The notes under the pieces were generated by a model, which was given only the letters and a program-made list of their open reading frames with translations, was not told the origin of the DNA and searched no databases. A stretch of 64,000 nt of DNA. It comes from Pirellulales bacterium. GTDB lineage: Bacteria > Planctomycetota > Planctomycetia > Pirellulales > Thermoguttaceae. Below, piece by piece: positions 9,201 through 21,200 of this stretch (position 1 is its first letter; every line of letters begins with the position of its first letter). The position numbers and the translations under genes were made by a program. The stretch is from positions 1 through 64,000 of the forward strand of contig JAFGRD010000118.1 of NCBI GenBank assembly GCA_016935315.1, in the 5' to 3' direction.

Positions 9201-12200
9201 GTCCATGCCCTGCAACTCCATCGCGGACGTGGGCCCGTCGGCCGCCGCCGTTTGCACCAGCAGCGTGCCGGCGCCGGCGGCCACCGCTTCCAGATAGAAG
9301 ACCGGCTGGGGCGCACGGTTGATCGTCGGGGCGAGCATGCGTCCGCCGCCCACTTCATCGATCAGCCCGACCGGGTCGTCGATCGTGCCCGAGGTATGGC
9401 CGTCGAACGGGGCCAGCGGCACAATGCCCACCACGTCGATCAACGCCGTATCGTACAACACGTCGGCCACGGCCGCGGCGATGCCCTGGCCGTCGCTTTT
9501 GGTACGCAGGTCCCGGGCGGAGACATAGATGCGGAAGCTGGTGCCGACACGCACGCGGTCGATCGGATTGCCCCACTCGTCGGTGAAGTCGACCAGCACG
9601 GCCGCCAACGTTTCGTTGTCGGCGATGTTGACGACCAGCGAGCGGACCGGGATCGCGTCGTAGATGGGATCGGCACTGGCGGCCGCGTGGTCGATGATCC
9701 ACCAGTGGTCGCCCTCGGCCACGTCGTCGTCGAACGGATTCAGACGCAGCCCAACGGCGACGTTCCAATTGCCGGGCGTGAAGGTAATCGGAATCACCGC
9801 GCCGCCATCGATCAGATTCACCGTCACGTTGGTGGTGGGCTTCGTGGCCAGCGCGATCGAATAGGTGTCCCACAGGCCGTCTTCGCTGAGGTTGGTCGAG
9901 CCGCCGGTCTCCAGGATCCGCACACCGGCGGTCCGGATCGGTTCGGCGTCGGCGCCCGTGCCGGCGCCGGCGCTCTTCCAGAGCATCCGTCCGCACACAC
10001 CGTCGTCGGCCCCGAAGTAGAGCAAGGGCGAGGGCGAGGCGGGCGTCAAGGCGACGGCCAGGCCGCTTGGCCCGGAGCCGCTGATGCCGGCCGGATTGAC
10101 GTCGGCGACGATTTCCGTGCCGGCCGCCGTGCCGTCGGTCTTCCAGAGCTCGAAGCCGGTGGTTGGCTCGAAGGCGGTAAACAGGAGCGTGCCGCCGAGA
10201 TCCGTCAGCCAGGCAGGGGCCGAGCCGGACCGGCCGGGATTGATGTCGGCCACCAGCGACGTGCCGGCCGCGGTGCCGTCAGACACCCAAAGCTCTCTGC
10301 CGAGTTGGCCGTCGTCGGCCGTGAAGAAGAGCGATCCGCCGGCGGCCGTCAGGTCGGACGGCTGGGCGTTGCCGGCGGCGTGCACGTCCTTCACCAGCCC
10401 GGTGCCGCCCGGGGTGCCGTCGGTCATCCAAAGCTCGATGCCGCTGTTGGGCTCCAACGCGGTGAAGAACAGCCGCGTTCCCAAGGTCGTCAAAGCGACC
10501 GTCGTCAGGGCCGAAGGCGACGAATCGGCGCGGCCCGGATTGACGTCCCTCAGCAACACGGTCCCCGCCGTCGTGCCGTCGGTCGCCCAGAGTTCCTTGC
10601 CCCGAGTGCCGTCGTCGGCCGCGAAGTAGAGCCGGCCGCCCATGACGGCCAGACCGCCGATCGCGGCGCCGGCCGTACCCTCGTTGAGGTCGCGGACGAT
10701 CCGGGTACCGCCGGGAGTGCCGTCGCTGAGCCAGAGCTCACGGCCGTGGGTCGGGCTGTAGGCCTCGAAGGCCAGTTGCCCGTTGAACTCGGTGAGTTGC
10801 CGCGGCCAGGAACCGGCCGCGCCGGGGTTGATATCGGCCACGCGCTGCGGCGCGCCGGCCGGCTCGATCTTCCAAAGCTCCTTGCCAGTCGCCCCGTCGT
10901 CGGCCGTGAAGAAGAGCGTGTCGCCGACGACGGTCAGCTCGGCGGGACTCGCGTGGGCGGGGCCGGGGCGGAGGTCGCCGGCGCGCACCGTCCCCAAGGC
11001 GGTCCCGTCCGTTCTCCAGAGCTCGGTCCCGCCGGCCGGATCGCTGGCGGTGAAGTAGAGCACGCCGCCGACGGCGGTAAGGTTCGACGGCATCGAGCCG
11101 CCGCTGCCTTGGTGGATGTCGGCGACCATGGCGGCGCCCGACGTGGTGCCCTGCGTCTTCCAGAGCTCGCGGCCGGTCTCGGGGGTAAAGCCCGTAAAGT
11201 AGAGCATCCCGCCGACTTCGATCAGGTCCTCGGGCGAGAGGCTCGGCTGCATCGGATCGTCGTCGAGGTTCGTCAACGAGACATCGGCCGCGTCGAGTCC
11301 CAGGTAGTTCGCGTCGGCACTGACGGCCGGGCCGGTCACCACGTGATAGGCCGCGTCGCCGTCGTCCTCGGCGTCGTCGACGCCGTTGACTACGAGCATC
11401 TGGGGGACGTCCCAGTTGGCCGGCGTGAAGGTCAAACGGCCGACCGACACCCGCCCTTCGGTGGAATCGTCGCAACCGACGGGAATCGTCACTTCGCTCA
11501 GCGGTTGGGAGTCGAGCACCACGGCGATCTGCACCCAGCCACCCGCTTCGGTCGTGAACAGCCCCGAAGTTGCCAGCAGCGAAACGCCGGCCGTGTCGTC
11601 GTCGGCGTTGGCCAAGGCAACGTCGGGCGGATCGAGACCCACGTACTCCGGCGAGAGACTGGCGGCCGGCCCCAACACCACGTGGTAGGCGACCGCGTCG
11701 TCGTCCACGGCGTCGTCGATGCCGCGGACCACGACCGTCCTCGGCTGGTTCCAGTTCTGCGAAGTGAAGACCAGATTGGACGGCGACGCCGTGCCTTCGG
11801 TGGCGTCGTCGCTGCGAACGGGAACGGTCACGTCGGCGGCCGGCCGGGTGGCCAGGACGACGGAGAACAGGGCCGTGTCGGCCGTGGGCGATTCGCCCGT
11901 TTGCGGAGCGGACAGCAGCGTCACGACAATCGCGGCCGTATCGTTGTCGCCTTCGGTTGCCCGCAGCGATGCCGACTGCCAGCCGGCGGCCGAGGCGGTG
12001 ATTACGGCCACGCCGGCCGAGGCGTCGGCGTCCTCGGCCGCTTCGAGCGTGACCGTTTGATACTGGCTCCAGTCTGCGGTCGTGAACGTCAAGACGCTGC
12101 CCGAGGGAACGGCAACGTCCTGGTCCTCTCGCGCGGAAACACGGACCTCGACGTCCGCCTGCGGCGGACTGGCCAGGCGAACGCCGAAGGTTGCGGCGTC

Positions 12201-15200
12201 CCCCTCGACGACGACCAACTCGGTGCCGGAGAGTTCGATCCGCCGGTCGTTGTCCGCCTCGCGGGCCGAGAGTCCCGCGGAAACCCAGCCCGTTGCGATG
12301 GACGTGACGACCGCCGTGCCGTCGATCGTGTCGGCGTCCTCGGCGGCGGCCAGCGTGACGGCCTGGTACTGATCCCAATCGTCGGGGGTAAAGGTCAGGG
12401 TGGCCCCGCTCTGCATGCCGATGTCGGCGTCGCCCGCCGGCATGGTGACGACGCTCACGTCGGCGTCGGGTCGCCCCTTCAGACGCACGCCGTACGTCGC
12501 CGTCTGACCCTCTACCACGGTCAAGCAGTTGGTGGTGATTTCGATTCCCCGATCGTCGTCCGCCTCGGAAACGCTGAAGCTCACGGGCGTCGTGCCGGGG
12601 CAAGAGGCGGTGACCAGGAACGCGGCCGTCCCGGCGGCGATGTCCACATCGTCGATGGCGGCCAGCAAGACGGTTTGGAAGACGTTCCAGTCGGCCGGCG
12701 TGAACACCAGCGAGGCCCCTTCTTGAACCCTCAGATCGGCGTCGCCGGAGGTCCAGGCGGTGGTCAGCATCACGTCGGATTCGGGTCGTGCGGTCAGCCG
12801 GACCCGGATCGCGGCGGTGGCGTTTTCCGGCACCTGAGAACCGTCGTCGAGCACCTCGACGATGATTCCATCGTCAGTTTCCGTAGCTGTGACCGACGCC
12901 GGGCGCCAACCAGCGGCCGACGCGATGAACGTGGCGGTTCCGCCGAGCGCGTCGCCGTCGCCGCCCGCCCGGAGCGTGACGTCCTGGAAGACGTCCCAGT
13001 TGGCGGTCGTGAAGGTCAGCACGGACCCGCCCGCTATGCTCAGATCGCGATCGCCGCCGTTGTGCAGCATGGTAACGACCACGTCGCCGCCCGGCTCGGC
13101 GGCCAGCCGCACGCCGCAGGTCCGGCTCCCGTTTTCGGGCACGGCGACGTTGCCGGCGGAGACCACGATCTGACGGTCGTCGTCGGCCTCGGCAAGGCTG
13201 ACGGTCGGGGCGTTGAAACCGGCAGCCACAACGTGCAATTCGGCCATGCCGTCGATGCCGTCGGCGTCGGCCGCGGCGGCGATGCGGATCTCCTGCGGCA
13301 CGTTCCAGCTCGCGGTGGTGAAGGTCAACAGGCTCCCCTGGACGACGCTCAGGTCCCCATCGCTACCGGCTACCAGCGAAGCAGCCACCTGCACGTCCCC
13401 TTCGGGCTGTCCCTGGAGCCGGACGCTCAGCGTGGCCGTTTCCCCCTCGGCGACCGCCGCGGAACTCGGCGAAACGAGCACCGCCAGGTCGTCGTCAAGC
13501 TCATTCGCCGTGATCGAGGCGGCAGTCCAATCCGGCGCCGCAGAGCGGAATACGGCCGTGTCGTCGCGGACATCGGCGTCGTCGGCCGCCGCCAGCACGA
13601 CGTACTGATAGACGTTCCAGTTGCCCGAATCGAACGCCAGCAGAGACCCGGAGTGAACGCCCAGATGGGCGTTGCCGGAGGCTCTTGTCGTTTCCACGAC
13701 GACCTGTGTGCCGGCGTCCGGCGGGGCCATCAGGCGGACACCATAGCCGGCCGTGCCGTTCTCTGCGACCGCCAGCGACGGCAGTGAGACCTCGATGATC
13801 CGCTCGTCGTCGCGCTCGGCGGCGGCTACCACGGCCGACGCCCAGGAAGCTGCCGAGCTGGTCAGCTCCGCCTGGCCGTTGGCCGAATCGGCGTCGTCGG
13901 CCGCGGCGAGCGTGACCTGCTGGAAGATGCTCCAATCGGCGGGCGTGAAGGTCAAGGTGGCCCCGGCCAGGACGGCGAGATCGGCATCGCCGGCCGTACG
14001 GGCGGTCGTCACGGTCACGCTCGCCGCGGGCTGCCCCGCCAGTCGCACCAGATAGCCGGCCGTGCCGTTCTCCGCGACGGCCAGCGAGTCGGTCGAGACC
14101 TGGATCAGCCGGTCGTCGTCGGATTCCGCGGCGATGAGCGTGCCGGCGGTCCAACCGGGGGCGGAAGACGCAAACGTCGCCGTGGAATCGATGGCATCCA
14201 GATCGCCGGCCGCGGCCAGCGTCACGTCCTGGAAGACATCCCAGTTGGTCGTGTTGAAGACCAGGGTGGTTCCGGCCGAGGCGTGCAGATCGTCGTCGCC
14301 TGCGGTTCGTGCGGTGGTGACCGTGATCTCGGACGCCGGCCGCCCCGCCAGCCGGACCTGGTAGGTGGCCAACCCGTCCTCCGCCACCGTCGCCGCCATG
14401 GTCGACAGCTCGACGAGCCGGTCGTCGTCGGCCTCGACGGCCTGAAACACGGCGGCGGTCCAGCCGGGTGCCGAGGAGGTAAACAGGGCCGTCGAATCGA
14501 CGGCGTCGACGTCGGCGGCCGCACGCAGCATCACGTCCTGGAAGACGCTCCAGTTGGCCGCGGTGAAGGTGAGCGTGGCCCCGGCTTGGACACCGAGGTC
14601 TCCGTCGCCCGACGTCCTGACGGTGCCGACGGTGACGTTGCCGCCGGGTTGTCCGGCAAGCCGGATGCGACAGGTCGCGGCGCCGTCTTCGGCAACGCTC
14701 AGCAGATCGGTCGAAACGACAAGCGTCGCGTCGTCGTCTTGCTCGCCGGCGGTCAGCTCGACCGCAGCCCAGCCGGAGGCCGCGGACCTGAAGACGGCCG
14801 CCCCCCCCACGGCGTCGAGATCGTCGGCGGCCGAGATGACGACCTGTTGATAGACGTCCCAGGCGTCGGGCGAGAAGGTCAGCACGGCGCCGCCCAGGAC
14901 GGTCAAATCGGCGTCGCCGGAGGTCCACGCCGTTACGACCACGACGCTCGACTCGGGGCGCCCTTTCAAACGCACGCCATAGGCGGCCGTGCCGTCTTCC
15001 GCCACCGAGATTGCCGTGTCGGAGATCTCCACTGCCCGGTCGTCGTCGGCAACGCTCACGCTGACTTCCCGCGTCTGCCAGCCGGGCGCCGAAATGGAGA
15101 AGACCGCCACATCGTCCGAGGCGTCCTCGTCGTGCGTGGTATCGACGAGCACCTCGATGCCGGAGTCCCAGTTGCCGGCGGTAAACTCCAACAGCAGCGG

Positions 15201-18200
15201 CGCGCCTCCCCGAAGCGTTATGTCCGGGTCGCCCGAAATCCGATCGACGGTGAGCGTGAGGGTTTCGTCTCCGCTGAGTTCTTGTGAGAGTGTTACGGTG
15301 AAGGACGCCGTATCGCCTTCTTCGATGGCAGTTTTCGACCAGGTCACCTCGAAGCGGCGGCTGAGCACGTTGCCGAAGTCCAGGCCGCTGACCATCGGAC
15401 CTTCGACAAACGAGACCCGGTATTCGCCGCCGGAGCGGCCGGCCACCCAGATCTCCTGGCCCGCCTGGCCATCGTCGTTGGCGAAATAGAAGAGGCCGTC
15501 GCCGCCGGCCAGATCGGCGGGAGTGGAATCTTCGGGGCCGCTGCAAAAATCCAGCCACCGCGAAGCCGCCAGCCCGTCGTACTGCCACAGCTCACGACCG
15601 TATGCCGCGTCACGGGCGACGAAGTAGAGCACGTCGTCGATCACGGTCAGTTGCTCCGGATCGGCTTGTGTCGGCTCGCCGGCCAGCGCTCCCAGGCCGT
15701 ACAAGGGGCCTTCGGCCACGGCGACCTGGCCGAGCACTTCGCCCGTTTCCGGATCAAGCGTGTATAAACTGCCGGAAGCCGTCGCCACGTACAGGTGATC
15801 GCCGTCGAAGGCCATCCCTTCCACGTCGGTCTCCGGCGCCGGGAGCGTGCGGTCCAAGGTCTCCTGGCCGATGCGGAAGTTGTCGAATCCGGTGACGCCG
15901 ACGCCAACGGGATCCGTGTCGAAGTAGATGCGGATTCCGGTCAGATCGGAGAGGAGCAAATCCCAGTCTTCCTGCGACATCCCCCAGGCCTCGGCAGTCA
16001 GAGGCACCGTGTACGTGGTCCACGTGGAGGCCGGCATGCCGAGATCGGCCACGGCCTGCAGCCCGCCACCGTCAAGCTCGACCACGCCCCAGTGAATGTC
16101 GAGACCCGAAAACGTCAGATCGACGGCATCGAACGAGAGGGTCGATCCGTCCCAGTGGCTCACGTCGCCGAGCAACTCCTGGGGGGCGAACAGGGCAGGC
16201 CCGCTGAGGAAAACCATCTCTGCCAGCCTGAGGAATCCCTCGGGATTGCCGCCGGTCGGCTGGTGGGTCATCGCAAAGTCGCCGCCGCTGAGCCACCCTT
16301 GCTCGTCCGCGTCGAACGTGTACGAACTCGCTCCGGCCGCCGCCCAAGGATCGAACTCGTGAATCAACCCGTCGGTGAAATAACCGAACACCCGATCCAG
16401 GCCGTCGCCGCCTAGCGCGCCGGTCGGGGCGGTCGCCGTCCAGCCGGGCGTTTCCGGACCGGAGTAGCCGGCCTGCCGGCGGACCTCGACCGTGTCGTGC
16501 CCGAGGAACAGCCAATCGGAGCCGCCTGCCACGGCCAGCCCGTCGAGCGGGAAGCCCTCGGTTGCCTCCTCGGAGAGCACCTCGCCGGTGGCGGGATCCA
16601 GCCGATAGAGCCTGGTGGGATCGTCGTCGGCGTTGACGTAGAGCAGCACGCTGCCGCCTTCGGCGATGCTCAGGCCGATCTGCGTATCCGTCGGCAGCAA
16701 GTTGCCGGGCGCAAGGAAGGCGCCCGTGACGCTTCCGCTGGCGGGATCGATCTGGATGATTTCCCCGGTTTGCGGGCGGACACCCCAGACGCCCGGCCCG
16801 CCGCCTTGCGGCTGCTCGAAACTCGCTACCGCCCCTACGGAAGCCCCGTCAAAGCACCAGATGCCCGAGCCGCTCAGCGGGTGGTCGGCCACCAGGAGCA
16901 GGTCCGAGCCATAGGGGGTCAATTCTCTCGGGTTGGTCAGCCCCGCGTCGGTAAAGGCGACGACCTTCGTCGCGGCAATGCCGTCGAATTGCCAGAGGAC
17001 ACGGCCTGGGCCCCCGCCGTCGTCCGCCGTGAAGAAGATCGCCGGTCCCACGGTCGTGAGCTGCTGGGGCTCGGAGCTGCCGGGCCCGACCGCGAGGTCA
17101 GCTGCCAGCGACACCGTTTCGGCTATGACGTCGTAGCTCCACAGCTCGCGTCCGCCCAGGCCGTCGTCCGCGGCAAAGAGGACCGCGGTGCCGAGTCCCG
17201 CCATGTGCGCCGGGTCGGAGTCGCCCGCCGCATGAACGTCGGTCACGCGGCGCGGCGGCCCGACGGCGTCGAGCCGCCAAAGCTCGCGGCCGAACTGCGG
17301 ATCGACCGCCGCGAAGTAGAGGCTGTCTGCGATGACGGCCAACTGCGGTTCGATCTGCTTCATCTCGGCGGTCGATTCCGGCGGAGCGCCTTGGGCGTAC
17401 CGGACATCGGCCACCCGGCTCAGGTCGACGCCGTCGTATCGCCACAGCCCCACGCCCTCGGTGTCGTCGGCAAGGAAATAGAGCATCCCGGCAAACGGCG
17501 TCAGGTCGCGAGGATCGCAACCGAGCACGAGTGTTTGCGGATCGAGAATCGGGATCTGCTCAGGCACCGCCCCGCCGTAACGCCAGAGCTGCCGGCCGGG
17601 ACCTTCGGACCCCTCGGCACTGAAGTAGACGGCGTTTTCCCAGAGGACCATCCCCCGAGGATCCGAGGCCGCCGGACCGGGAAAGACGTCGACCAGCCTG
17701 AGAAACGTGTCCCAGGGCCCGCCCAGCGTCTGGTCCCAGCCGGCAGCGGACGACTCGATCACGGCGTACTGCCCGTCCAGGTCCAAGCCGACGAAGCCGT
17801 AGTCACCCTGGGCGTCGGTAACCGTGATCGGCTCGCCGGGGTCGTACCGTCCGTTGCGGAATTCGTCGAGGAAGACCGTCCATCCTTCCAAGCCGGGCTC
17901 CTCTGGGTCTCGTGTTCCGTCGCCGCTTTGGTCGTGGAACTTGGTGCCGTAGATGCCCCCGACGCCCACGTGCAGGTCGAATCGCAGGGTGGCCGTCCGT
18001 CCGGCCAGCCCGTCGGCGCCCAGCCGGTCGTAGGCGGTCACGCCGATCACGGCCGTGCCAACGAACCCGACCGGGGGCGTGATGCTCAGGTCGATCCCGG
18101 CGGCCGTCGAGGCATAGGTGAACACGAAACCGGGCAGGTTGCTCTCGGCCGCGACGAGCACCGTGTCTCCGTCGGCGTCGTCGACTTCGATGGGCACGGT

Positions 18201-21200
18201 CAGGGTCACGCCGACTCCGGTCTCTTGCGGGTCGATCGGCGTAATAAACTCGGGCGGGTTGGAGTTGAGGTCGTACGACAACTCGACCAACGGGCCGTAC
18301 TCGACGCGCGCCGTGGCGGGATCGTCGTCGCCCGGCCGGTCGCCCGCCAGTCCGGAAAGCACATACTCGTAGGCCGCGTTGTCCAAGGGATTTCCGGCCA
18401 GGTTCAACGTGGCCAGATAAGGCAACACGGCATGTACCAGCCGCACGGCGTCGGCGGCCAGGTTGCCATCGCCGCCGCCGGTCAGCTCCACGTGGAGCGC
18501 GCCCGACTGGGTGACCGTGATCGTGGTCAGGAGCTGCCACGGGCGGCCCGCCAGCTCGTCGCCGTTGGGCGCCGCGCGCTGATCGACGGCGATCGCCACG
18601 GGGGCCTCTACCCCATTGACCACCGTGTACGTCGCCTGACGGGTGCGGCTCTCGTGCTCCGGCCAGGTGGCGTACACGTGATAGACCCCCGGGGCCAGGT
18701 TCGCGAAGTCATACGCGGTGCTGGAGACCGTCATCTGCCCGGGCAAGAGGCGATAGCTCTGCCCAAAGGCGCCGGCATGGGCATTTCCGGTCCAACCCTG
18801 CCCCGCTTCGCCGTATCCCGGCTGGAAATTGTCGAGGATCGTCTGGCCCAGCAGGACTTCGATTCGGCTGATGTAATTGTCGTGCAGGTCGGCCGTTTGC
18901 AGCCCGGGCATGGCGGCCAGCGGCTGGGCCGTGTCGATCCAGTTCCCGGCCAGGCTGAGCCACTTGAGTTGTGCGAGCGCCGACAGCGGGCCGACCTCGC
19001 CGATCGTGTTGAGATCGAGGCTGAGTGCCTCCAGCGCCGTGAGGGCCTCCAATCCGGCCAGATCGCCGATGGCTGCTGCATCGCTCGCCAAGGTCTGAAG
19101 GCTCGTCAGCCCATACGGAGCGGGCGACTTGCCGATCGCGCCCAGCGGCCGCAGATCGGCGACCGGCGTGCCCGAGAGGTTCAACACCCGCAGGTTCACC
19201 GCCCAGGTCAGGCCGGTAAGGTCCTCGACGGGAAGCTGCCCCAGGTCGAGCCACGTCAGTTCGGCCAGGTCGGATCGGCGGATCGCTCGGGCTGGTCCGG
19301 CCGGCGTCAGGGGGACGTCCAACGCGCGGGCGACCGCGGCGGCCAGCGCGGGATCGGGCAGCTCGACAACCGGGTCCGCGTCTTCCGGCGAAAGCGGCAG
19401 ATTGCTCCACTGCGAGGCCGGCGGGTCGCGGCGCTGCTCGGGCGGCTGGACCAGATCGTAGGTCTCGATCACTTCGGCAATGAACAGGTCGTCACCGCTT
19501 TGGCCGAAGAGCCGATCCAGCCCGCCGTTGCCGATCAGAACGTCGTCGCCGTCGCCGCCGAACAAGGCGTCCCGATCGGGAAGATCACCGGCGGCGCCCG
19601 CCTCGGGCGGAGTAACGGTGATCGTAAACGGCAGGGCCACCTCGTGTGCCACCGTCGCCGGATCGTCGTCAAAGGCCGCCGGGTCGTACACGCGGAGATA
19701 GTAGGAGCCGGCTTCGAGACTGCGCATGTCGATAGCCGACGCCGCCCGCACACGCCACACGCCCTCGGCGTCGAGCAAGTCGGCCTCGACCCCGAGGACC
19801 CGCACCTCAAGGCCGGTTTGACTCCGTGCCTGGGCCGTGGGCAGCAGGATCGTCACCGCGGCCGACGGGTCGTCGACCTCCAACCGCAGCGTGATCCGCG
19901 TTTGACCGGCCTGGAGTCGTTGACGCAGCAGCTCGGTCAGATCGAGCTGCCAAAGGCCCGAGCCGCCGGCCTCGGGCGTCGCCAGCGACAAGCTACCCAG
20001 CAAAGTGGCCGGTGCCTCGTCGTCCGACGTGGCGACCATGCGGTCGCCCTCGGCGTCGAGGACGGCAAGCTGCAGATTCCCGACGCCGGCGTTGGCGAAG
20101 TACTGTAGCCGCAACGCGGCGCTGCCGAGCAGGTCGGGATTGCTCAGCGTGCCGAGATACCGCGACAAGTCGATCTCCAGCAGGCCCACGCAGGAGGCCG
20201 CCCCGCCGACGGCCATGGCATGGGGGCTGACCACCATCGCCCGGGTTGTCCCGTCGGTCTCTCCCCGACCCGCGATGACCCCGTCGTCGTTGATGTCGCT
20301 GGCAACGCGGAAGACAACGTCTTCGTCGCCGCGGCGCGGGACCAGGTCGTTGAGATCGATCATCTCGCCGTCTTGCCAGAGGAACGCCCGCTGCTGGCCG
20401 AAGGCGTCCTCGGCCCAGCCGACGACCTGGCCGGCGTTGTTGACCGCCCGGGCTTCGCTGGCGTCGCCGCCGAGTGTGCCCAGATCGATGATTTCGTAGC
20501 TACCGGCGGCGTGGCCCTTCAGCAGGAAGGCCCGCTCGTGCCCCGCATGGGTCCCGCAGCCGACGATCCACCCCTGGTCGTTGACGTCGTAGGCCTGTTG
20601 CAGGTCCCAGCCGGAGACCAGCGGGCTGAGGCTGGTCATTGCCCCACCCTGCCAGAGGACGGCTTCCGCCTGGAGTCCGTCGAGCATCGTGTAGCCAACG
20701 ATCAGGCCGGCGTCGTTGACGGCCCACGCGCCGCTCTCTCGGGCGGGCGCCGGCACGGGCAACTCCTGCATGCCCGTGTCGTCGGCCACAAAGGCATGCA
20801 GCCGGTCGTCGCTGGTGCTTTGCGAAGCGCCCACGACCCAATCGTGGTTGTTCGCGTCGTAGGCGAAGCTGTTGGACGCGGGGCCACCGAGGGTGCCGAG
20901 GTCGAGCACCTGCTGGCCGCGTTGCAGGTAGGCATGTTGCAGGGACGCACCGCCCGGCACGACGACGCCCGGGGGCGCAAGGACCAGGCTTCGCCCCGTG
21001 TCGACCAGCGCGTTGGGCCCGGCGTTGACCGAGACGGCCAGGCGGAACTCGGCAGCGCCGTCCACGTCTTCACTCTTGATGCCGACCGTCGCCGAGGCCC
21101 CGCGATGGCTTGTGCCCGACGCGTCGAGGTCGAGGTAGTTGACCTGGATCGTGTCGTCGCTCTCGCGGAGGATCACCTGCAGCGTGATCGAGTCGGCCGG

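Noticed and set aside
8640-13787. A 1,715-codon open frame on the plus strand opposite the Calx-beta and ELWxxDGT region
   Set aside because: Shadow of the giant gene. Its composition is Arg/Gly/Val-rich and its repeats mirror those of the real frame.
16497-20108. A 1,203-codon plus-strand open frame opposite the LRR and first ELWxYDG region
   Set aside because: Shadow frame in high-GC DNA. The minus-strand frame explains the region with recognisable domains.
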